DNA of 37,024 bases from positions 1 to 37,024 of IMG/VR virus record IMGVR_UViG_3300029986_000041; one strand, given 5' to 3'. The stretch is from a virus. Shown piece by piece: positions 15,910-21,640 of this stretch (position 1 is the first letter of the stretch; each line of letters begins with the position of its first letter). The position numbers were made by a program, and so were the translations under genes. The notes below the pieces were generated by a model, which did not search any database, was not told the origin of the DNA, and saw only the letters and a program-made list of their open reading frames with translations.

Positions 15910-16581
15910 ATGGTTTATCTCACAATAAGAAACATTGAAAAGTACCACCCGAACTATAAAGACAGGAACTTGATTTGGTGTAAAACTTATTTCACAATGT
16001 TAAATGCTGACCCTGATTTTGAGATGCTTGATGAGATAGATAAGTGGCGATTTATTGCTTTTACCATGCTACAAATTCAAACCCACAACCCAATTCCCCT
16101 AGATGAAAAATATCTTAGCAGAAAAGGCTTTGACTTCAAAAAGAAGAAATTAGCAGATTCCATTATTTCTTTGGCTAATTTTACGCAAATAGTTGAAGAT
16201 AATAGTGTAACAGAACTTACAAAACAATGTAACACAACTTTAGAAAGTGTGTGCCCTAGAGAAGAGAAGAGTAGAGTAGAAGAAGAGAAGAGTAGACACG
16301 ATTTTGAGACCTTATGGAACAAGTATCCTAAAAAGCTTGGGAAGCATGATGCGCACAAACATTTCCAGTCACAGGTGAAAACAGACGAAGATTATTCCAA
16401 TATAAACAAAGCAATAAATAATTTTCTTATTTCGGATGTTGTAGCAGGCGATCAAAAGTTTATTCCGCACGGCTCAACGTGGTTTAATGAACGTTGGAGG
16501 GATTGGGTAGATATAGCAAACGCAACTGGTAAATCACAAGCACTAATTGACCTAGAAAGGATGACAAATGGAAAACGTTAG
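15910..16581 (+). CDS. Replisome organiser / replication initiator-like protein
   Basis: 223 residues. N-terminal winged-helix-like part (LTIRNIEKYHPNYKDRNLIW...). The C-terminal part 'FETLWNKYPKKLGKHDAHKHF' (about 132-152), then 'FIPHGSTWFNERWRDW' (about 183-198), is the usual ending of phage lambda O/DnaT-type replisome organisers (W..YP....K..A...; iP..stWLN...W.D). A flexible acidic/basic linker (CPREEKSRVEEEKSR) joins them. It should bind the origin and recruit the host helicase, which fits a genome with no replicative helicase of its own. The SD is GGGAGG at 15893, 11 bases upstream, inside the C' arm of the leader RNA. Confidence 0.75.
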   Translation: MVYLTIRNIEKYHPNYKDRNLIWCKTYFTMLNADPDFEMLDEIDKWRFIAFTMLQIQTHNPIPLDEKYLSRKGFDFKKKKLADSIISLANFTQIVEDNSVTELTKQCNTTLESVCPREEKSRVEEEKSRHDFETLWNKYPKKLGKHDAHKHFQSQVKTDEDYSNINKAINNFLISDVVAGDQKFIPHGSTWFNERWRDWVDIANATGKSQALIDLERMTNGKR

Positions 16582-16951
16582 CACGGTTATTAATCCACTA
16601 TTGCCAGAAAGGTTCAAAGGCTTAACTGATGATAAGCAAATATGTGAGACATCTTGCGGTATTCCTGAATGTATTGATGATTTTAGATGGCGGGCAGAGC
16701 CAATTTGGCCGGAAGAATTTGTGGCCTTTAAAAGATTAGGGATTCAAGAAAAAGAAAAATATTTAGAACACAATGAAAAGTTTTTTAGAGAAGGAGCAGT
16801 ACCCGCATATTTAGACCAAAGGGACTTAATTAGAAATAAAAACGAACGAAATTTTAATCAATTAAAAGAATGGTTCAAGTTGGAAGTTAGTGAAGGCTCA
16901 AGAAGATTACTTGAGAAAATGTTAAACACTTATTCCGGGAGGATGAAATGA
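16568..16951 (+). CDS. Conserved-looking partner of the replication protein, unknown
   Basis: 127 residues, start overlapping the previous gene by 14 bases behind GAAAGGATG. It contains Trp/Glu/Arg-rich helices (DDFRWRAEPIWPEEFVAFKRLG; EKYLEHNEKFFREGAVPAYL) and two Cys near the N-terminus (ICETSCGIPEC). No family is recognised. The close coupling and position suggest a replication accessory role such as a helicase-loader substitute; this is inference only. Confidence 0.65.
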   Translation: MENVSTVINPLLPERFKGLTDDKQICETSCGIPECIDDFRWRAEPIWPEEFVAFKRLGIQEKEKYLEHNEKFFREGAVPAYLDQRDLIRNKNERNFNQLKEWFKLEVSEGSRRLLEKMLNTYSGRMK

Positions 16952-17100
16952 AAACACTAATCTTTTTACTATTACTAACAACAACAGGAATGGCGCAAGT
17001 AGACACTAACCCTAACGGCACACAAGCAGGGGATCAGCAAAAGCAAGTAAGCTGTCAAAACGTCTGTTCTTATGGAATCTGTCAGGTGGTGTGCTCATGA
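16948..17100 (+). CDS. Small secreted Cys-rich peptide
   Basis: 50 residues. A clear signal peptide: Lys at 2, hydrophobic run TLIFLLLLTTTG, likely cut after A16. The mature part of about 34 residues is Asn/Gln/Asp-rich and ends with five Cys (C36, C40, C45, C49 and the start of the CSYGIC motif). The cysteines suggest disulfides in the periplasm. ATGA overlaps at both ends place it in the operon. No family is recognised. It could act on the host envelope, for example in superinfection exclusion or lysis control. Confidence 0.6.
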   Translation: MKTLIFLLLLTTTGMAQVDTNPNGTQAGDQQKQVSCQNVCSYGICQVVCS

Positions 17101-17303
17101 ACGAAAACCAACTAATGCAAGTGCGCAATCATTTGTTGACGTATGGCTGTATCAGTTCTTGGCAATGTATTACCGAGTATCACATAACTCGATTATCACA
17201 GTACATCTATCTTTTGCGCAAGGCCGGCATGAACATCACAGATACCTGGGTAAAGAACGAGAAGGCGCACTGGAAGCTTTATAAATTGGAGGCGCAGAAA
17301 TGA
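17097..17303 (+). CDS. Winged helix-turn-helix protein
   Basis: 68 residues. 'VRNHLLTYGCISSWQCITEYHITRLSQYIYLLRKAG' is the pattern of the small phage HTH family (hL...g.It...A...y.itRLs..I..LRkaG), and 'MNITDTWVKNEKAHWKLYKL' is the wing. It probably binds DNA as a transcription or replication regulator. ATG 17097 overlaps the previous stop. The next gene's GGAGG lies within its end. Confidence 0.75.
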   Translation: MNENQLMQVRNHLLTYGCISSWQCITEYHITRLSQYIYLLRKAGMNITDTWVKNEKAHWKLYKLEAQK

Positions 17304-17464
17304 TCCCCGATTTCACTAAAATAAACAACAAGGCAGAACTCCAAGCCTACATCAACGGGTATATCGAAATGCTCGATAAAAACAAATACCCGACGGGTAA
17401 ACGTGACGAAGTTAGATACTGCTTGATGAAGGCACGGGAGAGAATAAGAAGGATAAAAAAATAA
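17300..17464 (+). CDS. Small helical protein, unknown
   Basis: 54 residues, ATG behind GGAGG (17288-17292). It has an amphipathic N-terminal half (FTKINNKAELQAYINGYIEML) and a strongly basic C-terminal helix (MKARERIRRIKK). The stop overlaps the next start as TAATG. It could be a nucleic-acid-binding accessory; no family recognised. Confidence 0.6.
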   Translation: MIPDFTKINNKAELQAYINGYIEMLDKNKYPTGKRDEVRYCLMKARERIRRIKK

Positions 17465-17676
17465 TGTTAGACTCAATAAAAAAAGCCCTGCGCCATCGCA
17501 GATCAAAAAAAATAATGAATACAAAAGTGCCAAAAGGTCATCCGTGGAGAATTACATTGCCACCGTCGAGAAAAGCACTAGGATTATTAGACGCTGATGT
17601 TGTAAAGATGGACACAATAGCAAAGTTTGCAAAACGAGTTGGAAACAAAGGAAAAATAAACACAAAATTCCCTTGA
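17464..17676 (+). CDS. Small basic protein, unknown
   Basis: 70 residues, very Lys/Arg-rich (IKKALRHRRSKK; AKFAKRVGNKGKIN), with a central 'WRITLPPSRKALGLLDADVVKM' that may be a short beta/SpoVT-AbrB-like strand set. It overlaps the previous stop. Its final codons contain the TTGACA of the next promoter. Likely nucleic-acid binding; family not recognised. Confidence 0.6.
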   Translation: MLDSIKKALRHRRSKKIMNTKVPKGHPWRITLPPSRKALGLLDADVVKMDTIAKFAKRVGNKGKINTKFP

Positions 17677-17701
17677 CAAATGTAAACAGATGTGCAATAC
17701 T
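17673..17701 (+). promoter_or_regulatory. Strong sigma70-like promoter with extended -10
   Basis: Perfect TTGACA (17673-17678), a 17-base spacer, TG at 17693-17694 one base before AATACT (17696-17701). The start of transcription would fall about 17708, the ATG of the RHH gene, so the mRNA may be leaderless or nearly so. This is the best promoter visible in the window. Binding by the RHH protein it drives would give autoregulation (inference). Confidence 0.7.
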
Positions 17702-17707
17702 ACCACC

Positions 17708-17872
17708 ATGAAAACATACAAATTCGTAAGGATACAGGAAGAAGTTTGGGAAGTGCTAATGGATCACAAAAGAGACACAGGAATTCCGTTAAGCATACAA
17801 ATCAGAAACATGGTACTCGGCAAGGAGGCCAAAAATGACACTGCTACAAAAACTCACAAAAACATTAAATAA
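17708..17872 (+). CDS. Ribbon-helix-helix (CopG/Arc-type) DNA-binding protein
   Basis: 54 residues from ATG 17708. Residues 3-9 (TYKFVRI) form the DNA-contacting strand, 'QEEVWEVLMDHKRDTG' helix 1, and 'PLSIQIRNMVLGK' helix 2, the usual RHH layout. An in-frame ATG at 17690 lies within the promoter and would be untranslated. It is probably a dimeric repressor controlling its own strong promoter. The last 38 bases overlap the next gene. Confidence 0.7.
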   Translation: MKTYKFVRIQEEVWEVLMDHKRDTGIPLSIQIRNMVLGKEAKNDTATKTHKNIK

Positions 17873-18020
17873 TGTAGACGGTAACAATCTAACAGCGGAA
17901 GATCGCGGTTACGATGAGTACTGGTGTATGTTAGGAAAGCACCGGGTTTACGAAGATGCCTACAATCACAAATATCAATGCTGTTATAAGTGCTTCTATA
18001 ACGAAACGGAGGCTATATGA
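17835..18020 (+). CDS. Small Cys/Tyr-rich protein, unknown
   Basis: 61 residues behind AAGGAGG (17822-17828). The C-terminal half contains 'DEYWCMLGKHRVYEDAYNHKYQCCYKCFY', with C, H, CC and C that could bind zinc. It overlaps RHH at the start and the next gene by ATGA at the end. No family recognised. Confidence 0.6.
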   Translation: MTLLQKLTKTLNNVDGNNLTAEDRGYDEYWCMLGKHRVYEDAYNHKYQCCYKCFYNETEAI

Positions 18021-18379
18021 AGGATATAGCCGAAATCGTGGCTTTGGCTTGCTCTCTAATTCTTGCGACAATAGTGGTGTTCCTGACGCTTCTAATTTTT
18101 AGCACAAAATCCCATGCTTACACACTTGACCAATGGGCAGACGCGATAAGGATAACCGAAGGAAATACAAACTACGGTATTTTGAGCGTAAAGACCCATA
18201 ATCCGCGCCAAATCTGCAAGAACACAGTACGGAACACTTTTAAGCGTTTCGTGGCAAGGGGAGGCAACCCAAGCGATTTAAAGGGCTTTATAACCTTTCT
18301 TGGCAACCGTTATTGCCCCCCAAGTGTAGACCCAATAGGAAACCGCAACTGGATACAAAACATGGAGGAGCTACTATGA
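18017..18379 (+). CDS. Exported lysozyme-like protein, candidate (SAR) endolysin
   Basis: 120 residues. Residues 7-28 form a membrane segment (IVALACSLILATIVVFLTLLIF) followed by SHA-Y, so it is either a signal peptide or a signal-anchor. The remaining domain reads 'LDQWADAIRITEGN..YGI' (37-55), then 'NTVRNTFKRFVARGG' and 'FITFLGNRYCPPSVDPIGNRNW' (91-112). I have seen this pattern in many phage proteins of unnamed function. Glu48 before 'YGI' resembles the catalytic Glu of small muramidases, and C67/C100 could pair in the periplasm. Lytic activity is an inference. No other endolysin is visible. Confidence 0.55.
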   Translation: MKDIAEIVALACSLILATIVVFLTLLIFSTKSHAYTLDQWADAIRITEGNTNYGILSVKTHNPRQICKNTVRNTFKRFVARGGNPSDLKGFITFLGNRYCPPSVDPIGNRNWIQNMEELL

Positions 18380-18540
18380 GCTGGAAAGACAATATCGTTG
18401 ATGCTTTTGAGGATTGGCTAGGAGAAGAAAGAACTTTTGAAAAAGTAGGCAAAGAAGAATATCAAAGGCTGTATGAACAATTTGAGAAAGAATATTTAGA
18501 AGGTCAAGTAGCACAGGCAGAAGCAAGGGAGAACAGATGA
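18376..18540 (+). CDS. Small acidic helical protein, unknown
   Basis: 54 residues, ATGA overlaps at both ends, GGAGGAG at 18364-18370 as ribosome site. It is almost entirely amphipathic helix rich in Glu/Lys/Gln (VGKEEYQRLYEQFEKEYLEG). An earlier in-frame GTG-type start is not needed. No family recognised. Confidence 0.6.
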   Translation: MSWKDNIVDAFEDWLGEERTFEKVGKEEYQRLYEQFEKEYLEGQVAQAEARENR

Positions 18541-18734
18541 TAATTCACGATTACACCGTAATACTCGCAAAGCAAACGCTAAACACCACCAAGACCGCCA
18601 AAGACCATCCGTTGTTTTATGACAAGACGGATGTAGACTTGCGGAATCTCACGAACCAAGAACTCAATAAACTGTACTTAGAGGCACAGTCTATTTACAC
18701 ACAACTGCAAGAAATCTTGCAACAGAGAGGATAA
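18537..18734 (+). CDS. Small protein upstream of ERF, unknown
   Basis: 65 residues. A beta-like N-terminus (IIHDYTVILAKQTLN) and helical C-terminus (LTNQELNKLYLEAQSIYTQLQEILQQRG) with Leu/Ile heptads that may dimerise. ATGA overlap with the previous gene. It lies 3 bases before the ERF start, so it is co-translated; a recombination accessory role is possible. Confidence 0.6.
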   Translation: MIIHDYTVILAKQTLNTTKTAKDHPLFYDKTDVDLRNLTNQELNKLYLEAQSIYTQLQEILQQRG

Positions 18735-18737
18735 AAA

Positions 18738-19361
18738 ATGACACAATCTCCCAGTATCTCCGCATTGGCAAAAGCTTTAGTTTCCTTCCAAAGAGAAATG
18801 AACACTGTTTTATATGATGCCGATAATCCTTTCTATAAATCAAAATATGCTACCCTTGCCGCTTTAGTTAGCGAAAGCCGGGAACTTCTCACAAAGAACG
18901 GTTTAGCAGTTTCCCAAATGATGGATGGCGAATGTTCAGTAAACACAATGCTTATGCACGAAAGTGGGGAGTTTATTTCAGGAACCCTTTCGTTAAAGGC
19001 AGTTAAAGGTTATAAGAAGCATCCAATGTCCGGGGAACCGATTTTAGAAGAATATCCCACTCCACAGGCTTTCGGTGCGGCGATCACTTATTCCCGCAGG
19101 TACTCATATGCGGCGATTCTAGGACTTGTTTCTGACAAAGATGATGATGGCAACGAAGCATCCGGGTTAAAGGCAGAACCTAAAGTCCACACAATAACCA
19201 CAATGAAAGAACGCGTTATTTTAGAAGGTATAAAGAAGTGCGGAGATTTAGACAAGTTTACCGCATGGCGAGTAGACCATAAGCTAGTTGAGGAATTAGA
19301 CGAGGCAAGTGAAGCGCAGTTAAGTTATATTTGGGCAGTTCTGAAAGGGTCTACAAAATGA
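18738..19361 (+). CDS. erf: ERF-family single-strand annealing protein
   Basis: 207 residues. The hallmarks of the ERF superfamily are present: 'DNPFYKSKYATLAALV' (29-44), 'LLTKNGLAVSQM' (51-62), 'LMHESGEFISGTL' (72-84), and 'TPQAFGAAITYSRRYSYAAILGLVSDKDDDGNE' across 108-140, quoted here as separate motifs. It promotes annealing of complementary single strands and thus recombination at short homologies, which fits the repeated leaders downstream. It starts 3 bases after the previous stop and overlaps the following zinc peptide by ATGA. Confidence 0.88.
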   Translation: MTQSPSISALAKALVSFQREMNTVLYDADNPFYKSKYATLAALVSESRELLTKNGLAVSQMMDGECSVNTMLMHESGEFISGTLSLKAVKGYKKHPMSGEPILEEYPTPQAFGAAITYSRRYSYAAILGLVSDKDDDGNEASGLKAEPKVHTITTMKERVILEGIKKCGDLDKFTAWRVDHKLVEELDEASEAQLSYIWAVLKGSTK

Positions 19362-19468
19362 ATAAAATGTGTCCTCATGGCAGATGGTGGGATAGTTATT
19401 GTTCCGATTGTGAGTACGATAAAAAAAATAGATGCTGGTTATGCAAATTAATTGATTGGTTATTTTAA
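19358..19468 (+). CDS. Zinc-ribbon micropeptide
   Basis: 36 residues: C-P-H-G at 5-8, Y-C-S-D-C at 14-18 and C-W-L-C at 26-29 give three metal-ligand pairs, enough for one or two zinc sites. Overlaps ERF by ATGA and the next gene by TAATG. Likely a small nucleic-acid or protein adaptor; no named family. Confidence 0.55.
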   Translation: MNKMCPHGRWWDSYCSDCEYDKKNRCWLCKLIDWLF

Positions 19469-19770
19469 TGCCTAAATGCGTTAAATGCGGGTTTACTTGG
19501 GTAAGCACCACAAGATCAACGCTACAAAACAACTACTATTTCGGTGTGATAGTAGACATGCTCTCTGAGCAAACAGGATATGAGTTTTACGAAATGCACG
19601 ATGAATTAAAGGCAATGTTTATAATGCCAATGGGATACAAAAGCACAACAGATATGACGACAGGTGATTTTAAGATATTTTGCAAAAGAGTACAGGAATG
19701 GGCAAGAGATAATCATGAAATGAACATACCAGACCCGGAAAGACCCAATGAAAAAACAGACCAAAAATAG
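19468..19770 (+). CDS. NinB-like recombination-region protein
   Basis: 100 residues. After a CVKCGFTW zinc-like start comes 'RSTLQNNYYFGVIVDMLSEQ', then 'EFYEMHDELKAMFI' and 'STTDMTTGDFKIFCKRVQEW' closing with 'MNIPDPERP'. This resembles a widespread phage protein found beside ERF/RusA/NinG genes, similar in layout to NinB/Orf (recombination mediator). The name is inferred from layout and neighbours. ATG 19468 overlaps the previous stop. Confidence 0.55.
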   Translation: MPKCVKCGFTWVSTTRSTLQNNYYFGVIVDMLSEQTGYEFYEMHDELKAMFIMPMGYKSTTDMTTGDFKIFCKRVQEWARDNHEMNIPDPERPNEKTDQK

Positions 19771-20101
19771 TCTTACAGTCAAGCTTGATCGTGAATGTAG
19801 CCGGATAGTCCGCGCAAGAGGCGGTTGCCAATGGTGCGGAGAACCAGATTACTCAAAGCTTCAATGCGCCCATATATTCAGTAGGACATTTCGCAATACC
19901 AGGTGGGATTTACACAACCTAATTTGTTTATGCGCCCGGTGTCATTTTGAAGCTCACCAGAAACCCATACTATTCACAGAGTTTGTGCGTAATGTACTTG
20001 GGGAGTATTTCTACGCTTCACTAAAGTCAAATCATAACGCAATTAAGAGATGGACAGTAACCGAAATGGAAGAATTATGGCAGACCCTAAAACAACTTTA
20101 G
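19748..20101 (+). CDS. HNH-type nuclease, NinG/Rap-like position
   Basis: 117 residues. Zinc ligands CQWC (27-30) and CARC (62-65) frame the HNH core: His42 in 'CAHIFSR', Asn57 in 'LHNLIC', and His66/His70 in 'CHFEAH'. The C-terminus is helical. With ERF and the NinB-like gene upstream it probably acts as a recombination/resolution nuclease. It starts inside the previous gene (23-base overlap). The same frame stays open beyond the TAG for another 35 codons (see findings). Confidence 0.78.
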   Translation: MKKQTKNSLTVKLDRECSRIVRARGGCQWCGEPDYSKLQCAHIFSRTFRNTRWDLHNLICLCARCHFEAHQKPILFTEFVRNVLGEYFYASLKSNHNAIKRWTVTEMEELWQTLKQL

Positions 20102-20108
20102 ATTCGCC

Positions 20109-20165
20109 GTGATTTCTTGGGACCGCCTCCAAGTGTCCGTAAACGTGCCGTAGTGGTACGATCAC
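20109..20165 (+). ncRNA. Possible three-way-junction RNA
   Basis: Outer stem GTGAT (20109-20113) with ATCAC (20161-20165). Inside it are a 5-bp hairpin CTTGG/CCAAG (20116-20120 / 20129-20133) and a 6-bp hairpin CGTGCC/GGTACG (20144-20149 / 20155-20160) that abuts the outer stem. It lies in a 108-base gap with no secure gene. The pairing is visible but short, so it could be chance. Confidence 0.3.
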
Positions 20166-20209
20166 AGAAAAAAGGTATCAAATATCAATTAAACGAAAGA
20201 AGGCCTTAA

Positions 20210-20362
20210 ATGTCAAAAGCACACGCAACACCCCCGGCACCTCAAAATAGATCCCGGAGAGCTGCTTATTTCATTAAACGTATGCCGGATCCTTATGCTA
20301 AGGCTGAGCTGTTAAAGCTTGCTATTGATCAGCACCAGAAACAAGCTGAAAGGCCTAAATGA
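20210..20362 (+). CDS. Small basic protein, unknown
   Basis: 50 residues: a Pro/Arg-rich N-terminus (ATPPAPQNRSRRAAY), then helix 'DPYAKAELLKLAIDQHQKQAE'. AGAAGG at 20198-20203 is a weak ribosome site. It lies between the HNH gene and a leader-type repeat, in a region of tiny accessory genes. Function unknown. Confidence 0.5.
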   Translation: MSKAHATPPAPQNRSRRAAYFIKRMPDPYAKAELLKLAIDQHQKQAERPK

Positions 20363-20392
20363 GTAAAATGAAGGTGCTTAAAGGAGGGATAG

Positions 20393-20593
20393 ATGAAGGA
20401 TAAATGCAGGCATAGAAATTCAACATTATTGCTTACAGCTGGATGGTACAGAGTTCCTAAAAACGCAGACATCCCAAGCGATGAATGTTTAATTTACAAA
20501 TGTGTTAAGTGTGGTTCTATTAGGATAGACAATAAGAATGTTATGTGTTATGGCAAAGGTGTTTGGAGTCATTACACAATTAGATCTCTTTAA
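20393..20593 (+). CDS. Small zinc-binding protein, unknown
   Basis: 66 residues with C5-R-H, C33 and 'YKCVKCGSI' (CxxC), a probable single zinc site, and a basic aromatic C-terminus. It is preceded by GTGCTTAAAGGAGGGAT, a degenerate form of the leader repeated five times further on. Accessory gene without a recognised family. Confidence 0.6.
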   Translation: MKDKCRHRNSTLLLTAGWYRVPKNADIPSDECLIYKCVKCGSIRIDNKNVMCYGKGVWSHYTIRSL

Positions 20594-20604
20594 CCCCATC
20601 ACCC

Positions 20605-20621
20605 ACAACAGGAAGGGTAGA
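20605..20621 (+). repeat. 17-base direct repeat, copy 1
   Basis: ACAACAGGAAGGGTAGA, repeated exactly at 20728-20744. The two copies enclose the tRNA-like element, so the element may have been inserted or duplicated as a unit. Confidence 0.8.
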
Positions 20622-20626
20622 TATTT

Positions 20627-20710
20627 GTCAGAGAAGCTTAGAAAAGTCGAAAGACGGGCATAAGCGTTGGAGAAATCCAAAGGTCGCAGGTTCGAATCCT
20701 GCCTCTGACA
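20627..20710 (+). ncRNA. tRNA-like cloverleaf with a GAAA tetraloop instead of an anticodon loop
   Basis: The 7-bp acceptor GTCAGAG (20627-20633) pairs perfectly with CTCTGAC (20703-20709) before discriminator A. Two bases (AA) precede a D-arm-like stem GCTTA/TAAGC (20636-20640 / 20661-20665) holding a small GTC-GAAA-GAC hairpin. One base (G) then precedes hairpin TTGGA-GAAA-TCCAA (20667-20680), where the anticodon arm belongs. Next come the class I variable loop AGGTC and a perfect T-arm GCAGG-TTCGAAT-CCTGC (20686-20702). No CCA is encoded. All spacings fit a tRNA, but the anticodon loop has 4 bases, not 7. It is therefore either a decayed tRNA or a tRNA mimic. The fold is seen; the function is unknown. 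Confidence 0.65.
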
Positions 20711-20727
20711 ATTAATTTAAACGAGCA

Positions 20728-20744
20728 ACAACAGGAAGGGTAGA
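20728..20744 (+). repeat. 17-base direct repeat, copy 2
   Basis: Second exact copy of the repeat at 20605. It ends just before GGAGAATATG, the ribosome site and start of the next gene, so it also serves as that gene's leader. Confidence 0.8.
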
Positions 20745-20751
20745 GGAGAAT

Positions 20752-21006
20752 ATGAAAAATATACCAGCATTTCCACAAAGCATTATGGAAGGTTCAGCAG
20801 GAGGTGTTGTGGGTGGTTGTGATTTTTCTGGAAGATATGAAGGAATGACCTTGAGGGATTATTTTGCAAATACCGCTTTAATTCACATGATGGAACAAGA
20901 AGGCCCAATTAGTGGTGGTGAATATGGGGATGAATTGAGAGCAAGAATAGCAAAAGATTCTTATTTAATGGCAGACGCAATGTTAAAAGAACGGGAGCAA
21001 CCATGA
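20752..21006 (+). CDS. Conserved phage protein with GMTLRDYFA motif
   Basis: 84 residues. 'IPAFPQS' at the start, 'YEGMTLRDYFANTAL' (29-43) and 'SYLMADAML' near the end are typical of a small protein widespread in phages whose function is unknown. GGAG at 20744 is the ribosome site. The stop overlaps the next start (ATGA). Confidence 0.7.
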   Translation: MKNIPAFPQSIMEGSAGGVVGGCDFSGRYEGMTLRDYFANTALIHMMEQEGPISGGEYGDELRARIAKDSYLMADAMLKEREQP

Positions 21007-21368
21007 CCGATAACGAACGTAAGAATACAGGAGTTTTATGTGAGTGTGGCGGAACAATGAACCCAATACGGATTGATACTGAATACGGTTGCACAGAGTA
21101 TCAATGTGAGTTATGTAAGAATGAATTTAGTATTTGGCTTGATATGTTTAGACAGAACGCCAGCCCCCAAGACAATAATGCTCTTGTGCCGTTGGATTCA
21201 GAATTATTAGCAGAGTATTTATTTAAAACAAAAGAAATTCAATCGACCATGTTACAAAGCAAAACTGGATGTCAATTCTTTGCTGACTTAGTCTGTGCTA
21301 AATTCGGCAAAGAAAACAACTCTCTTATTCCTCTGGATAAAGATGTCGTAGGTACTGATGAGTTGTGA
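21003..21368 (+). CDS. Zinc-ribbon protein, unknown
   Basis: 121 residues. N-terminal zinc ribbon CECGG (13-17) and CELC (35-38), spaced about 20 residues. The helical C-terminal half contains 'NALVPLDSELLAEYLF' and 'NNSLIPLDKDVV', two similar P-L-D motifs that may be a short internal repeat. No named family. The end overlaps the next gene by 11 bases. Confidence 0.6.
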   Translation: MTDNERKNTGVLCECGGTMNPIRIDTEYGCTEYQCELCKNEFSIWLDMFRQNASPQDNNALVPLDSELLAEYLFKTKEIQSTMLQSKTGCQFFADLVCAKFGKENNSLIPLDKDVVGTDEL

Positions 21369-21618
21369 CCCTGAATTTAAAGACCATCCTAAAGTTAAAG
21401 AAGCCAGAAAGTTGCTTCAAGAAGCAGAACTTGATTATATTAAAGATAAGAAAGAAATAATCAATAATACCATGTGCGAATGTGGACATATACGAGCGGT
21501 TCACGGAACTTCGTATAGCATGAACTATACAGGCGGAGTTTGTAATAAATGTGATTGTTTAAACTTTTCAAAGAAACTCAATCTATTTGATTCTTTAAGA
21601 GAAAAGAAGATTATTTAA
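21358..21618 (+). CDS. Zinc-binding protein, unknown
   Basis: 86 residues. Charged helical N-terminus (HPKVKEARKLLQEAELDYIKDKK), then CECGH (40-44), an H and 'CNKCDC' that form a zinc knuckle of the kind seen in many small phage proteins. It starts inside the previous gene and ends just before the first identical leader repeat. Confidence 0.6.
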   Translation: MSCDPEFKDHPKVKEARKLLQEAELDYIKDKKEIINNTMCECGHIRAVHGTSYSMNYTGGVCNKCDCLNFSKKLNLFDSLREKKII

Positions 21619-21620
21619 AC

Positions 21621-21640
21621 GGCATTGTTAAAGGAGGGAT
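21621..21640 (+). repeat. Leader repeat, copy 1
   Basis: GGCATTGTTAAAGGAGGGAT directly before ATG 21641. It contains the SD AAAGGAGGG. Identical copies precede the next three genes, and a one-mismatch copy precedes a fifth. Confidence 0.9.

Noticed and set aside
17072-17284. 70-codon + frame overlapping the HTH gene
   Set aside because: The alternative frame at 17097 has a proper ATGA overlap and a recognisable winged-helix pattern; this one has neither.
19748-20209. Stop-codon reassignment (TAG read through) in the HNH gene
   Set aside because: Many other clear genes in this window end in TAG at the expected place, so TAG is a normal stop here.
20627-20710. Ordinary tRNA or tmRNA call for the cloverleaf
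   Set aside because: No 7-base anticodon loop exists in any register I tried, and there is no tag-coding part as in tmRNA. A GACGGG similarity to tmRNA is too short to mean much.
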